A program made the position numbers and the translations under genes. This document shows positions 8,094-17,544 of a stretch of DNA of 64,000 nucleotides, piece by piece. The stretch spans positions 2,824,241 through 2,888,240 of the forward strand of contig NZ_JAUFQF010000004.1 of the NCBI RefSeq assembly GCF_030409635.1, written 5' to 3'. The notes under the pieces were generated by a model. It was not told where the DNA came from, did not search any database, and saw only the letters and a list, made by a program, of their open reading frames with translations. Source of the DNA: Vibrio agarivorans. GTDB taxonomy: Bacteria > Pseudomonadota > Gammaproteobacteria > Enterobacterales > Vibrionaceae. Position 1 is the stretch's first letter. Each line of letters opens with the position of its first letter.

Positions 8094-8131
8094 AAATGTC
8101 ATAGTCTTTTGCTGCACAGACTATGACATTT
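8094..8131. repeat. Perfect 14-bp inverted repeat between the transpeptidase and hydrolase genes
   Basis: AAATGTCATAGTCT (8094-8107) and AGACTATGACATTT (8118-8131) are exact complements separated by ten bases. It lies 36 bases past the stop of the L,D-transpeptidase gene and ends just upstream of the ribosome site of the hydrolase gene, both on the minus strand. The following TTTATA is a poor T-tract, so it may be a terminator, a leader hairpin or an operator. Confidence 0.7.
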
Positions 8132-8167
8132 CGACACGGGTTTGACAATGCTAAAGGATGGGATGAG

Positions 8168-9772
8168 TTAGCGCTTAGGGGTTACTGAAACGATTTCGAG
8201 CGTCCTGGGATGACTCGCCATATATGGCGAGTCTAGGTCGTAAATGTCATCACGATAATGCACTTCGCCGTTCTCAAGCCACGCCGTTTGATAAATGATG
8301 AAAACTGGTATCTGTTGATTAAATTGAATGTGTTTATTTGAGCGCGCGGTGCTCAATCGATTTCTTTCAATGCCTTGATAGTCGAGTAGCACCTCTGCAA
8401 ACTCCTCTGCATGCTCTACACGTATACAGCCAGAACTAAAGGCACGCATGTCTTGGTTAAATAGATTCTTGCTCGGTGTGTCATGCAAATAGATGGCACG
8501 TGCATTAGGTGTATTGAACTTATAGAGACCAAGTGCATTCTTGTATCCCGAACGCTGACGCATTCTGTATGGAAACGAACGAGGATTCATCGTCGCCCAA
8601 TTAATACTCTCATATGGGATAATGCGGTTCGACGTCCAGCTCTCAAGAATATCGATCCCCTGACGTTGTAAGTAACTCGGATCTCTCTTCGCCTTGGGAA
8701 CGATATCTTCAACCATGATTTTCCATGGGATATTCCACGTGGGGTTCAAAACGACAGACTGCATATGAATCTGCATGATCGGTGTCGGTCTGCGTAACTT
8801 ACCCACCACGACTTTCGATTCAAAGACCTGCTCCCCTGAATGTGAATATCGCATCTCAAAGCTCGGCACATTTACAACAATCTGTGTAGCATTACCTTTG
8901 TTCCACAAACGTGACCGCTCTACGTTAAGCGCTAACTTGGTCATTCGATAACGTGGAGACACATTGAACCACTTGGTTGTCTTGGGGCCAATAACACCAT
9001 CTTGTTTCAACCCATGAATGCGTTGAAACTCAAGAATCGCCGCTTCTAATGACTCGTCATACCAATCAAGATCTGGTGTCACCATTGACGTATCAACAGC
9101 CGCCATCGAAATACGTTCGATGATAATGTCTCTTTCAGGAAGAAGATCACCAGTACGCTTTAAGCCATCGTAGCCAACCAAAGGGACCGACTCTGTAAGG
9201 TATTGGCGTAAATCATTGAGCGCAATATCGATATCGTCATAGTCAATATGCGGAGCGCGGTAGTACTCAATGAATTGTGACAACGCATTCATTTCAACCG
9301 CTTTCTCGAGCGCTAGAACTGCATCTTTACTCGGTGCAGTCGTCTGCTTGACCATAGGTGATTCATAAAACCACTCTTGACCCATTTCAGAAATGTTCTC
9401 GGTATAGCTCACATAAAGCAACAAGGTATCGCTGGCTAGCAGATCATACGCGATCCAGTTCTCTTCCTTAGCAAACTGCTTGAGCTGCTCAGAACGCGTT
9501 TTAATGACTGGACTGACCCCTGAAAGCGCGACAACATCAAGCTGCACTTCGAGCAGAAAGCGGTTGTCTGGCTCGATCCAGAGTGGTGTTTCCAATTGAT
9601 CAAACTTCGCCACAAGATCGGGATAATAGAGCTTAATTCCCTCTACGTAGATCGGTTCTTGAACATAGTTGTCTTGTTGTTGATCATTTAGGATAGGCTC
9701 AACAAGTTCTGTTTCCACTGCATTCGCGTGGAGCGTCATTAGCAACAATGCGCATCCTGTTATTATTCTCAT
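8168..9772 (-). CDS. L,D-transpeptidase, YcbB/LdtD-like, periplasmic
   Basis: 534 residues from the chosen ATG at 9772, which has GGGAGG eight bases upstream and starts a clear signal peptide (MRIITGCALLLMTLHANA, cut before VETEL). The frame is open 41 codons further up, but that part has no ribosome site. A peptidoglycan-binding helix bundle (SLEAAILEFQRIHGLKQDG) precedes the YkuD catalytic domain with HDTP (His near 430) and SSGCIRVEHAEEF (catalytic Cys near 449). It would make 3-3 crosslinks in peptidoglycan or attach proteins to it, outside the inner membrane. Apparently monocistronic. Confidence 0.9.
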   Translation of the reverse strand: MRIITGCALLLMTLHANAVETELVEPILNDQQQDNYVQEPIYVEGIKLYYPDLVAKFDQLETPLWIEPDNRFLLEVQLDVVALSGVSPVIKTRSEQLKQFAKEENWIAYDLLASDTLLLYVSYTENISEMGQEWFYESPMVKQTTAPSKDAVLALEKAVEMNALSQFIEYYRAPHIDYDDIDIALNDLRQYLTESVPLVGYDGLKRTGDLLPERDIIIERISMAAVDTSMVTPDLDWYDESLEAAILEFQRIHGLKQDGVIGPKTTKWFNVSPRYRMTKLALNVERSRLWNKGNATQIVVNVPSFEMRYSHSGEQVFESKVVVGKLRRPTPIMQIHMQSVVLNPTWNIPWKIMVEDIVPKAKRDPSYLQRQGIDILESWTSNRIIPYESINWATMNPRSFPYRMRQRSGYKNALGLYKFNTPNARAIYLHDTPSKNLFNQDMRAFSSGCIRVEHAEEFAEVLLDYQGIERNRLSTARSNKHIQFNQQIPVFIIYQTAWLENGEVHYRDDIYDLDSPYMASHPRTLEIVSVTPKR

Positions 9773-9993
9773 ACATTCGCCTCCCCCGAACATAATGTAT
9801 GAGATAAGTATGGCAAAGAATAAAGTGAATGTTGTATTAAACCTTAGAAACTTAAGTCTAATATGTTGGTGGGTTTTGTCTCTAGAGATTATCAATGAAT
9901 ATCATATGGTTATCTTATTGCCATTGACGTGACTGGGCTTTCTCTACAACTTTAGCAGTATGATTTTGAATCTCACCAAGCCCTGAAGACACA

Positions 9994-10028
9994 AAAAAAG
10001 CACCGTACTGCTCAGTATGGTGCTTTTT
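9994..10028 (-). terminator. ribA terminator
   Basis: Stem AAGCACCGTACTG / CAGTATGGTGCTT with a CTC loop, flanked by A and T runs, so it works on both strands. It lies just after the ribA stop on the minus strand. Confidence 0.85.
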
Positions 10029-10045
10029 CAAAACAGGATAGATTT

Positions 10046-10642
10046 CTACATCGGCAGTTTATGTTTACCGTGCGAGACTTTGGCTTTCAGGTAATCTTCA
10101 TTTCCGGACTTGATATGTGCAGATGTATGAACCACTTCCACAATCTCGATGCCATTGTCTTGAAGTTCTTTGATCTTTTTAGGGTTATTGGTCACAAGGC
10201 GGATCTTTGTTACGCCGAGTGCGTTAAGCATTTGTGCCGCTTCGGTAAAATCACGCAAATCATCGCCAAAACCCAAATGGTTGTTCGCCTCGTAAGTGTT
10301 CATACCCTCACTTTGCAAACGGTAAGCATCGATTTTGTTATAGAGCCCTATCCCTCGCCCTTCTTGGCGTAAGTAAAGAATGATGCCACCATGCTCACCC
10401 ATCTTGTTGATGGTTTCATCTAATTGCTCGCCGCAATCACAGCGAGATGAGTGGAACACATCACCCGTAAGGCACTCAGAGTGCATTCTTACCAAAGGTA
10501 GGTCTTGAGTTTGGTCTGCCTGCTGGAATATCACTGCAACGTGCTCTTTGTCTGTTTTCAAACCATGAAACGACAAAAGCTCCGCTTCGATATCACTTTG
10601 TTGGCCGACTTTAAAATTCACTCTGGCTCGAACTTCCGCCAT
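10046..10642 (-). CDS. ribA: GTP cyclohydrolase II
   Basis: A 198-residue single-domain enzyme that opens GTP to 2,5-diamino-6-ribosylamino-pyrimidinone phosphate, the first step of riboflavin synthesis. Seen: the zinc-binding cysteines in [16 protein letters not shown], the substrate loop [14 protein letters not shown], and [15 protein letters not shown] near the C-terminus. Its length equals E. coli RibA (196), so it is not the bifunctional RibBA form. No FMN riboswitch-like leader is apparent. The ATG follows a GAGAGAGAG-type ribosome site. Confidence 0.96.
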   Translation of the reverse strand: MAEVRARVNFKVGQQSDIEAELLSFHGLKTDKEHVAVIFQQADQTQDLPLVRMHSECLTGDVFHSSRCDCGEQLDETINKMGEHGGIILYLRQEGRGIGLYNKIDAYRLQSEGMNTYEANNHLGFGDDLRDFTEAAQMLNALGVTKIRLVTNNPKKIKELQDNGIEIVEVVHTSAHIKSGNEDYLKAKVSHGKHKLPM

Positions 10643-10945
10643 AACTCTCTCTCTAATGATTATCGCAACGAGGTTAGCCTCATTTGCTGATGATTGTCAT
10701 GTAGTTGCACGACATCCGTGCCCTATATATGAGGTCACTTACAAAAAGTTCAATAGATAAAACGACATTCGTAGCAAACTCATACTGTTATAATATAACA
10801 ATTGTAAACAAAGAGACGCAGAATACCAACACTAAAGTGACGTGCTAGCGAAATGAAAAACAGGACATTAAGACCTTATTTTGTGTAAGGAAATAGTTTG
10901 GGCGTTCTCTTTACCAAAAAAAAACGTAATGAAGAGGGGTGAAGT
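10643..10945. other. ribA upstream region
   Basis: About 300 bases with no gene I can support. It contains a 15-base palindrome (10786-10800) and, next to the ribA start, a partial Fur-like match (minus strand GATAATCATTAG, 10655-10666) that I consider weak. The ribA promoter should lie here. Confidence 0.5.
10786..10800. promoter_or_regulatory. 15-base palindrome upstream of ribA, possible operator
   Basis: TGTTATA-A-TATAACA is perfectly symmetric around one base. It lies about 150 bases upstream of the ribA ATG in AT-rich sequence. The size and symmetry fit a small dimeric repressor, but AT-rich palindromes can arise by chance, and I cannot name a regulator. Confidence 0.3.
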
Positions 10946-11131
10946 TTAGAGGTTAGTCGGAAGTTGTTTCTTTTTCCAAATAGAGAGTTGTACCCACGCT
11001 GACTCTAATTCTGAAAGCTCTTCCGGTGTCAACAAAGAGAGTGTCGGCTCGGAATGCGGCAAGGTGGCAGATTGAAATGCACTCAGTTGAGTATAAAATT
11101 CTTTTTTCAATTGAGTGATCAAGGTTTCCAC
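10946..11131 (-). CDS. Small conserved-looking hypothetical protein
   Basis: A 61-residue protein starting with GTG, which has AGGGA seven bases upstream. It is helical and amphipathic (LITQLKKEFYTQLSAFQ; LTPEELSELESAWVQLSIWKKKQ) with no Cys and no membrane segment. I do not recognise the family. The acidic middle and basic ends suggest a small soluble or protein-binding helical pair. It stands alone between ribA and the DUF2947 gene. Confidence 0.5.
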   Translation of the reverse strand: METLITQLKKEFYTQLSAFQSATLPHSEPTLSLLTPEELSELESAWVQLSIWKKKQLPTNL

Positions 11132-11315
11132 GACAACATCCCTGCAGTAAACAAATTAAAAATCCTTTCTAATTGGTGGAAATAATATCAGAATAAAACG
11201 TTATTGCACGACTTATCTTGTAAAAAACCGTTAATTTGAGGCCTTACTTCAAACTATTGTAATAATGAATATCTAAATTCGAAATCAGTTAAATAATGTT
11301 CGTAAATACGCACAA

Positions 11316-11331
11316 GATCATTTTAATGATC
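11316..11331. repeat. Short palindrome GATCATT-TT-AATGATC
   Basis: Seven-base perfect arms around TT, about 185 bases upstream of the small gene at 10946-11131 and about 80 past the DUF2947 stop. It could be an operator of the small gene; evidence is limited to the symmetry. Confidence 0.25.
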
Positions 11332-11367
11332 GAACCAAAGGGTTCTACTAGTGACAATCGGGGAAAT

Positions 11368-11404
11368 AAAGCCCTTTGTTATTTATAGTCACTTAAAGGG
11401 CTTT
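11368..11404 (-). terminator. Terminator of the tyrR-GNAT-HD-DUF2947 run
   Basis: AAAGCCCTTT (11368-11377) pairs with AAAGGGCTTT (11395-11404) across a 17-base loop. Read on the minus strand it is followed by ATTT. It lies eight bases past the DUF2947 stop. The loop is long, so efficiency is uncertain. Confidence 0.6.
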
Positions 11405-11411
11405 AATTGCT

Positions 11412-11885
11412 CTATCTGCGTTGGCCTAACTTTACCGTACCATCTTCTTGAAACCAAAGGGCTTGTGCACGTTTTTTACCAATAAGTATCGGACCGTCAT
11501 CATAGAACAAAAAGTTCTTCCAGTGCTTTTTAAATATCGACCACTTAGTTTCTAAGATGTTGTATTTTTCATAACAAAAATACACCGTCACGTCATCTTG
11601 CCAGTCAATATACTGCAATAATGCTGGTGGCATGTCATTTTCATCAGAGTCCCATTCGATCATCCAATTAATCGTTTCACTCCAGTTCGATTCTTTAGCC
11701 GGCCAGTCTTGAGAACTAAATCGCGCAGCATCTGGGCTAGTCGCACTCACTTGCTCCTTCCACAGTTGCGCAGCTCGCGCTTGAGACATTGGCTTGATAA
11801 GTTCAAGATCTGCCTCAGGCAGCGGCATAGACTGATGAGTGAAAATCCACTTGCGACTGTATTCATGAATTGATGTATATGACAT
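11412..11885 (-). CDS. DUF2947 family protein
   Basis: A 157-residue soluble protein, rich in Trp and Tyr, containing RKWIFTHQSMPLPEADL near the start and WSIFKKHWKNFLFYDDGPILIG near the end; this matches the DUF2947 family of Vibrio and relatives. Function unknown. It starts three bases after the stop of the HD-domain gene, so it is translated in the same operon. The C-terminal WFQEDGTVKLGQR looks like a short beta hairpin. Confidence 0.75.
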   Translation of the reverse strand: MSYTSIHEYSRKWIFTHQSMPLPEADLELIKPMSQARAAQLWKEQVSATSPDAARFSSQDWPAKESNWSETINWMIEWDSDENDMPPALLQYIDWQDDVTVYFCYEKYNILETKWSIFKKHWKNFLFYDDGPILIGKKRAQALWFQEDGTVKLGQRR

Positions 11886-11888
11886 AAA

Positions 11889-12482
11889 TTAATCCGCCTT
11901 CAACCATCCCTGAGACACTGCATTATCAACAATTTGTTGCGCTTTTTGCCACAGAGATTGTGAGCCATCTTCTATACGACGATTCACTTTTAATACTTGT
12001 TCTTTGTGTACACCATGCTCTTTCCAGCTTTGGCCATCATTATGATGATTCAACAGCATAGGAATAATACGGTCCAGTGCTTTGGCATATTTTGCATCTG
12101 CCGTTTGTGCCGCTTCAAATTCACGCCAAATAGAAAATAGCTCCTCACCCTGATCGTCAGGTAATAAACCGAACAGACGCTGTGCACACTCCAGCTCTTT
12201 TTGTTCTTGCTCTAAAGATGCCACCGCGTCGTACACGAACGTATCGCCAGCATCAATTTCAACAATATCATGCAGCAGAAGCATTTTTATCACACGGGAA
12301 AGATCCACGGGTTCATTGGCATGCTCTTCAAACAGCATGGCCATTAATGCAACATGCCAACTGTGCTCTGCACTGTTCTCTAATCGGCCGTCCGCGCTTT
12401 TTACACGTGTGCGGCGCAGCACTGACTTGAGCTGATCAAGCTCCATTAATAGCGTCAGTTGCTTTTCTAATCGGTTTGACAT
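11889..12482 (-). CDS. HD-domain hydrolase (5'-deoxynucleotidase-like)
   Basis: 197 residues with an HD metal-binding pattern: NSAEHSWHVALMAMLF, then LLLHDIVEIDAGD, and a distal Asp in AKALDRIIPMLLNH. The layout resembles the HDDC2/YfbR group, which removes phosphate from deoxynucleoside 5'-monophosphates, so a nucleotide-pool role is likely but the substrate is not proven. The start is the ATG at 12482, one base after the GNAT stop; the longer frame overlapping the previous gene lacks support. Operon with the acetyltransferase and DUF2947 genes. Confidence 0.8.
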   Translation of the reverse strand: MSNRLEKQLTLLMELDQLKSVLRRTRVKSADGRLENSAEHSWHVALMAMLFEEHANEPVDLSRVIKMLLLHDIVEIDAGDTFVYDAVASLEQEQKELECAQRLFGLLPDDQGEELFSIWREFEAAQTADAKYAKALDRIIPMLLNHHNDGQSWKEHGVHKEQVLKVNRRIEDGSQSLWQKAQQIVDNAVSQGWLKAD

Positions 12483-12483
12483 G

Positions 12484-13053
12484 TTAGTCTCTCTTTTTCC
12501 AACTCGGATTAACAATGGCGGTCAATATATGATCCTGCCAGTTTCCATCAATCAATATATATTCAGGTGCGAAGCCTTCTTTAATAAAGCCCACACGTTG
12601 TAATACTGCCGCACTTCTTTGGTTGTGCGGCATATAAGCGGCACTAATACGGTGAATATTCTGCGCTTCAAACATGTATCGCACGGCCAGAGCAAGCGCT
12701 TTAGTCATAATGCCACGTCCAACACTCGCTTCTGCTAATGAATACCCCACACTGCAGCTGTGAACCGGGAAACGGGTCACGCTACTAAATGAGACTGTCC
12801 CCATCATAGCGCCGGTCTCAAGGTCAATGATCAAGAGGTAAAAACCCAGACCAAGCCGGTGTAACTCTTGTAATTTAATGAGCTTTCTCTGCCAGCCTTC
12901 CTGAGTATAAAACTCGGCTTCTCGCTCTGGCTCCCACGGTTTCAAGAACGCTTTATTATCAGTGAAGTAATCACTAATTAATTGAGCATCAGCAATATTT
13001 GCACTGCGTAGAATGAAGCCTTCCCCTGCTCGATACACCTCTCCTAACACCAC
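12484..13053 (-). CDS. GNAT N-acetyltransferase, RimJ/RimL type
   Basis: 189 residues with GNAT fold motifs: GTVSFSSV (beta-4), VGYSLAEASVGRGIMTKAL (acetyl-CoA pyrophosphate loop, R/Q-x-x-G-x-G/A variant VGRGI), and the C-terminal YMPHNQRSAAVLQRVGFIKEG. It fits the ribosomal-protein alanine acetyltransferase group. The start is GTG (two adjacent GTG codons) after AGGAAGG, which lies inside the 3' end of tyrR; the gap is nine bases, so it is probably cotranscribed with tyrR. The acceptor substrate is unknown. Confidence 0.85.
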   Translation of the reverse strand: MVLGEVYRAGEGFILRSANIADAQLISDYFTDNKAFLKPWEPEREAEFYTQEGWQRKLIKLQELHRLGLGFYLLIIDLETGAMMGTVSFSSVTRFPVHSCSVGYSLAEASVGRGIMTKALALAVRYMFEAQNIHRISAAYMPHNQRSAAVLQRVGFIKEGFAPEYILIDGNWQDHILTAIVNPSWKKRD

Positions 13054-13062
13054 AATGCCTTC

Positions 13063-14607
13063 CTATTGCTTGCGGATACTGTAGTCGCGAAGCTTATTAG
13101 CGATAGAGGTATGAGAAACATCCAAGCGCTTGGCAAGTTTACGACTCGATGGGTAAGTCTGAAATAGGTGTTCTAGAATCTGTGCTTCGTAGTTTTTCAT
13201 GATGTCATCCAGTGAACCATCAAGTTGCTGACTGTTAAACGAAGCAGGTAGCTTTTCATTGCTCGGTAACTGGAAGCTTTCTGCCCTCAGCTCTTCATCC
13301 TCTAATTGAGTCAGTGCGCGCAAAACCATGTTTTCTAATTGGCGCATATTCCCCGGCCAATGATAAGTCGAAAGCTGGCTAACAAGCTCTGATGACCATT
13401 TCGGGATCATCATGTTCATGTGATGAGCGTGCTTGGCTACAAATAGATCCAACAGCGGCGATATATCACTTGCTCGCTCTCGTAGTGGCGGGATAGTCAG
13501 TGTCAGTACGTTCAGGCGATAATATAAATCTTCACGGAAGGATCCTGCCTCTGCTAAATCAGACAGGTTGTGGCGTGTAGACGCAATGACGCGCACATCC
13601 ACATGCATCTCTTGCTCTTCTCCAACTCGGCGGAAGGTGCCGTCTTGCAGCAAGCGAAGAAGCTTTATCTGAATATGCGGGCTCATCTCGCCAATTTCAT
13701 CGAGAAAGACCGTGCCACCATCTGCTTGCTCAAAAATGCCTTTATGTCCGTTTTCATCATTGAATGATCCTGGCGCATTACCAAACAACTCGGTTTCGGC
13801 TACATCGTCAGGCATCGAGGCACAGCTCAACACTAAGAAAGGCTGAGACGAACGATGAGAACGATTGTGACACGCACGTGCGAGCATCTCTTTGCCCGTC
13901 CCAGTTTCCCCTTCGATAAGGAGCGGCTGATCCAGCATAGCGAGCTTCTTCGCTTGTTGAATCAGCGCTTTATGGCGGTTTGAGATCCCAACAAAGTGCT
14001 CAAAGCCAAGCTCTTGGCTCGGGCTTAATATGTCTGAGTTATGGGAAACCTCTGCCGCTGGGCGCAGTGCTAATACCGCACTGACTAAGGTCTGCTCTTT
14101 ATCATCGCCAGAAATAAATACCGGCATCAGTTCAAGTATGTAGTCTAAACCATTGTGAACGACGTTTTCGCGAACACGCGTGCGTTGACCGTCCAACCAG
14201 TCACTAAAGTCAAAATTCGGCAGTAACTGGGCGATGGAGCGACCGATTAGCGTATCTGAATCAGCACTGAAAAGAGCGTTTGCAGCATGGTTCGCGGTAT
14301 CAACGTATCCCTTGAGGTTAACGGATAAGACGGGCGATGGAAGACTATCAAGAACCGCAAGCAGCTCGTAGTTTTGGCGCTCCATTGGCATGAACTGAAT
14401 TTTACGTACATCTTTGACGCCTGAAATTCGACGAATTTCAGTCATCAACTCGCTAAACGTATCAAAGTCGATATCTGGGCAGTTGAGGTAAATAATCCCT
14501 GTTACATCAATTTCGATGCCGCGTAAATCAATACTACGCTTTGCCAAAATTTCCAGTAGTTCACGAGTCAAACCCAATCGGTCTTCACAAAAGACTTCTA
14601 GACGCAC
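13063..14607 (-). CDS. tyrR: Aromatic amino-acid regulator TyrR
   Basis: 514 residues, the usual TyrR length. Domains in order: an N-terminal ACT domain (MRLEVFCEDRLGLTRELLEI), a PAS domain (about 80-190, LLAVLDSLPSPVLSV), a sigma-54-type AAA+ core with Walker A GETGTGKEML and Walker B GGTVFLDEIGEM, and a Fis-like helix-turn-helix (RKLAKRLDVSHTSIANKLRDY). The GAFTGA loop needed to contact sigma-54 is replaced by NAPGSFN, as known for TyrR, which works with sigma-70. It senses Tyr, Phe and Trp and controls their synthesis and transport. GTG start after AGGAT. Confidence 0.95.
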   Translation of the reverse strand: MRLEVFCEDRLGLTRELLEILAKRSIDLRGIEIDVTGIIYLNCPDIDFDTFSELMTEIRRISGVKDVRKIQFMPMERQNYELLAVLDSLPSPVLSVNLKGYVDTANHAANALFSADSDTLIGRSIAQLLPNFDFSDWLDGQRTRVRENVVHNGLDYILELMPVFISGDDKEQTLVSAVLALRPAAEVSHNSDILSPSQELGFEHFVGISNRHKALIQQAKKLAMLDQPLLIEGETGTGKEMLARACHNRSHRSSQPFLVLSCASMPDDVAETELFGNAPGSFNDENGHKGIFEQADGGTVFLDEIGEMSPHIQIKLLRLLQDGTFRRVGEEQEMHVDVRVIASTRHNLSDLAEAGSFREDLYYRLNVLTLTIPPLRERASDISPLLDLFVAKHAHHMNMMIPKWSSELVSQLSTYHWPGNMRQLENMVLRALTQLEDEELRAESFQLPSNEKLPASFNSQQLDGSLDDIMKNYEAQILEHLFQTYPSSRKLAKRLDVSHTSIANKLRDYSIRKQ

Positions 14608-14705
14608 GAATTAATCCTATCAATGGTGTCACGAAAAGTTGACAGTAGTTTCTCCCACCCTGTATCTAGCGTCAAGAACAGTCGTTATTTGCTGCGTTAA
14701 AACGC

Positions 14706-15737
14706 TCATTTCATGGTCAAAGCTGCCACTTTTGCGACAATTTGTTTGCGAATGTTGCCTAAAGTGACCCTGCGTTCTTCATGCCAAGGCGTCGGACGCA
14801 ATAACTCCATTGATTTCAACCCCAGCCTTGCAGTTAGAATCCCAATCCCGAGCCCCTGCCCTGCGCGCACCGACAACTTACCTGCTAGGTCCATCGACAT
14901 CATATCCATTGAGGCATCAATTGCGAGCTCACTTGCCCCTGCTGCGGCCATATTGACAAACACAGAGCGTAGTAATTGTATTCGTGACCAATAACCTAAC
15001 TCCAAGCCATAGACCTCCGATAGCGCATTGATCATTTTGATATTCCGCCACACCACCAGCAACATATCAGCCGCAGCCAACGGGCTAATCGCCACCAATG
15101 CAGCTGATTCTGTTGCGTGTTGCGTCACCACTTTAACCGCTTGCTTATCCAGTTGAGACACCACCATTGAGTCATACATATCAAGAATTTCTGCATCACT
15201 GTGGGTCGGTTGAACTTGGTTCTGCCAACGCTCATACGGGGTGTACTCATCAGTTAAGCCACTCTCTTTGGCGAGCTGATGGCAAAAGTTAACCCCTTTG
15301 CCGACAGAATCTGTCGCTATGAGCTGCTCTGCTTGCTCTTGAACACTAAAGTGGCCTTTAAGCCTACGCAATTTAAAATACTCTTTGGTCAGAGCTACAC
15401 CGCCTAATGTACTCAACCCTGCGATAAAACCGCTCCAGCCAAGTGATAGCCAATCTCCTGTAGCGATCGCCGTTGTGACATTATCAAACAGTTGCCAACC
15501 AACCAGTCCGGCAAAACTCACAGCGCCAGCTAGCCACAACTTTGAGCGCGACTTAGTTGGGCGAATAATGCCCTCCAACTCATCAACAGCTTGATCGGTG
15601 GGTGAAGGCGTTACCTCTGCTGGTACAAATTTTTCTTGCTCTGAGAACTGTTGAGAGCGCTCAAACAAACTATCAACCTGGGCAGGTTCAGCCTCATCAT
15701 GTTCATGGTAAATCGTTTTCGGTTGGTGGTCGCTCAT
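14706..15737 (-). CDS. ycjF: YcjF/TIGR01620 family inner-membrane protein
   Basis: 343 residues, close to E. coli YcjF (353). A charged cytosolic N-terminus (about 1-65) is followed by two membrane segments (about 68-85 and 95-120) and a DUF697-like helical domain ([25 protein letters not shown]). Its ATG overlaps the ycjX stop (ATGA), so the two are translationally coupled. The pair belongs to the envelope-stress (phage-shock-associated) neighbourhood in enterobacteria; here no psp genes are next to it. Molecular role unknown. Confidence 0.9.
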   Translation of the reverse strand: MSDHQPKTIYHEHDEAEPAQVDSLFERSQQFSEQEKFVPAEVTPSPTDQAVDELEGIIRPTKSRSKLWLAGAVSFAGLVGWQLFDNVTTAIATGDWLSLGWSGFIAGLSTLGGVALTKEYFKLRRLKGHFSVQEQAEQLIATDSVGKGVNFCHQLAKESGLTDEYTPYERWQNQVQPTHSDAEILDMYDSMVVSQLDKQAVKVVTQHATESAALVAISPLAAADMLLVVWRNIKMINALSEVYGLELGYWSRIQLLRSVFVNMAAAGASELAIDASMDMMSMDLAGKLSVRAGQGLGIGILTARLGLKSMELLRPTPWHEERRVTLGNIRKQIVAKVAALTMK

Positions 15738-17110
15738 CGTAACTTATCCCCTAAAACGTAGTCGATTACCTTGTCCATACGAATATGCGGTAATGGCTGA
15801 TGATCCTCGAGCTGCTGTGGACGAAATGCGGCAAAATCAAATCGATTTTCATGCCAAAATCTCACATCTGGCAGTGACTTGGGAACACTTCCGGGGAACA
15901 CAGTGATTTTGTCGCCTTGCATTGTTGCCCCTTTTAATACGCTCTGCATTTTGCCGTCAGCATACACATGCCCAGCGTTAGTCGCCTCAATCGAAGCGAT
16001 ACTCATACACTGCATATCTATGTGTTCATAAGCGGCTTGCTGCCATACCTTGTGCACCATCTTTTGTAACAGTGAAACCAAAGGGGGATGTTGCTCTGGG
16101 GTAACATGATCCGCTTTGGTAGCAGCAAACAATACCTTATCAATCTTGGGTGCAAACAGTCTTGATAACAGGCTAGAGCGGCCATAACGGTAGCTTTGCA
16201 TAATTTGTTCGATAGCAAAGCGCATATCTTGAAAACTTTCTCGCCCTGAGTTGAGTGGCGTCAGGCAATCCACTAAAACAATCTGGCGATCAAACGAGGA
16301 AAAGTAGTCTTTATAAAAGCGCTTCACCACACTCGTTTGATACTCTTTGTAGCGTGACAATAGCATCTCAAGGTTCGAGCCTTTGACGACCGAATCGAGA
16401 TCATGCTTTTTTATGGGAAAAAACTGCAGCACTGGAGCGCCTTTCAAGTCACCCGGCAAAACAAATCGTCCGGGTTGTACCCAGTGATAGCCTACATCTT
16501 TACAATCCAGTAAATATTGCGTGTAAGCTTCACTTATGGCTTGAAGTTTCGCTTCATTCGCAGGCGCATCCAAGTCAAGTTGATCAATGCACTCTAACCA
16601 ACCTTCTGCCAACACGCTACGTTGCCCACTCAGTGCAGCAAGCTGACTTTCAGACCATACAAAATAATCTTGCTCAAGCAGAGGCAAATCCAGTAGCCAT
16701 TCACCGGGGTAATCGACAATATCAATATGTAACGTTGAGGTTTTTGACAGCAACCGACGCGTTTTACTTTTTGGCCTATATTTGACCGCCAAACGAATTT
16801 CACTGACATCGCGCGTTGGCGTCGGCCATGCGGGTGTTTCGCCAGAAAGTTGCTCCATCGCTTCATCATACGCAAACCGAGGGACTAACAAGTTTTTCTG
16901 AGGAACACGCTTAGCACCAATTAAGCGCCCTTCTCGAGCAACACTCAAAAGTGGCAAGTTATCGTGTGTCGAGCTGTTGAGTAACTGGTTCACTAGAGAG
17001 GTGATGAATGCGGTTTTCCCCGCCGTCGATAACCCTGTGACAGCAACACGAACGTGTGCATCTAAGCTTCGATTGACTAAATCAGATACGTCTCGTGTGA
17101 TACTTCTCAT
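15734..17110 (-). CDS. ycjX: YcjX family P-loop protein (DUF463)
   Basis: 458 residues with a P-loop [17 protein letters not shown] (about 25-41) and a [14 protein letters not shown] segment in the Walker B/switch region, as in the YcjX/DUF463 family of predicted GTP-binding proteins. FAATKADHV is a good match to the (N/T)KxD guanine-specificity motif. It is paired with YcjF through a stop-start overlap. Likely membrane-associated through YcjF. The upstream region shows only an imperfect sigma-54-like sequence, so PspF control is not supported here. Confidence 0.9.
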   Translation of the reverse strand: MRSITRDVSDLVNRSLDAHVRVAVTGLSTAGKTAFITSLVNQLLNSSTHDNLPLLSVAREGRLIGAKRVPQKNLLVPRFAYDEAMEQLSGETPAWPTPTRDVSEIRLAVKYRPKSKTRRLLSKTSTLHIDIVDYPGEWLLDLPLLEQDYFVWSESQLAALSGQRSVLAEGWLECIDQLDLDAPANEAKLQAISEAYTQYLLDCKDVGYHWVQPGRFVLPGDLKGAPVLQFFPIKKHDLDSVVKGSNLEMLLSRYKEYQTSVVKRFYKDYFSSFDRQIVLVDCLTPLNSGRESFQDMRFAIEQIMQSYRYGRSSLLSRLFAPKIDKVLFAATKADHVTPEQHPPLVSLLQKMVHKVWQQAAYEHIDMQCMSIASIEATNAGHVYADGKMQSVLKGATMQGDKITVFPGSVPKSLPDVRFWHENRFDFAAFRPQQLEDHQPLPHIRMDKVIDYVLGDKLR

Positions 17111-17197
17111 ACAACCTCTATGCCTTCAACCTTTGTGCCTTCAAACTCTCTTTTTGAGAATAAATAGCACCTTAAAAACAAATAGCCCCTTAAGAGC

Positions 17198-17220
17198 AAA
17201 AAACCCCGGATAATCCGAGG
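17198..17220 (-). terminator. Terminator of the small membrane protein gene
   Basis: Read on the minus strand: CCTCGGATTATCCGGGG followed by TTTTTT. Short GC-rich stem with a T-tract, 36 bases past the stop of the 17257-17442 gene. Confidence 0.8.
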
Positions 17221-17256
17221 CTAATTCAACCAAACTGTCCGTGAAAAACACGTGAA

Positions 17257-17442
17257 TCAGTCTTCTTCTATCAGTTTGTAAATCACAAACAGTGCGATTT
17301 CAAGTAGAACAAATAGCGCACAAGTGATCGTGACGTATTTCTCATTGAAGATACTGACCCCATGAAGGATCAAATCATAACCGACAAAAAACAAAATCAC
17401 GACCGCGATAATGATTTGCAAAACCTGCACGAAACGTGGCAT
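17257..17442 (-). CDS. Small two-helix membrane protein of unknown function
   Basis: 61 residues with two hydrophobic helices: VLQIIIAVVILFFVGYDLIL (about 7-26) and VTITCALFVLLEIALFVIY (about 37-55), and an acidic tail (KLIEED). No catalytic residues. It lies between fumarase and ycjX-ycjF with its own terminator, so cotranscription with ycjX is unlikely. Not a recognisable PspG or PspD. A stress- or membrane-associated microprotein is the best description. Confidence 0.6.
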   Translation of the reverse strand: MPRFVQVLQIIIAVVILFFVGYDLILHGVSIFNEKYVTITCALFVLLEIALFVIYKLIEED

Positions 17443-17502
17443 GCCATACTCCCTTATTTTTCTCGTTTTTCCATAAACTTAGTGCCACTAGTAAACCTAG
17501 AC

Positions 17503-17536
17503 TACCCCAATTAAGCTAGCAAGTCTTATTGGGGTA
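17503..17536. repeat. Inverted repeat after the fumarase gene
   Basis: TACCCCAAT (17503-17511) and ATTGGGGTA (17528-17536) are perfect complements with a 16-base loop. It lies just past the fumarase stop on the minus strand. Without a T-tract it may be a weak terminator or a 3' stabilising hairpin. Confidence 0.5.
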
Positions 17537-17544
17537 AATAGCGA

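Noticed and set aside
10655..10666. Fur-like stretch just upstream of ribA
   Set aside because: Only about two of three hexamers match, and its place next to the ribosome site is atypical. Kept only as a remark.
17111..17160. Sigma-54-like promoter upstream of ycjX (minus strand AAGGCACAAAGGTTGAA)
   Set aside because: The -24 GG is present but the -12 GC is GA, and the element would lie too near the start codon. PspF control is not supported.
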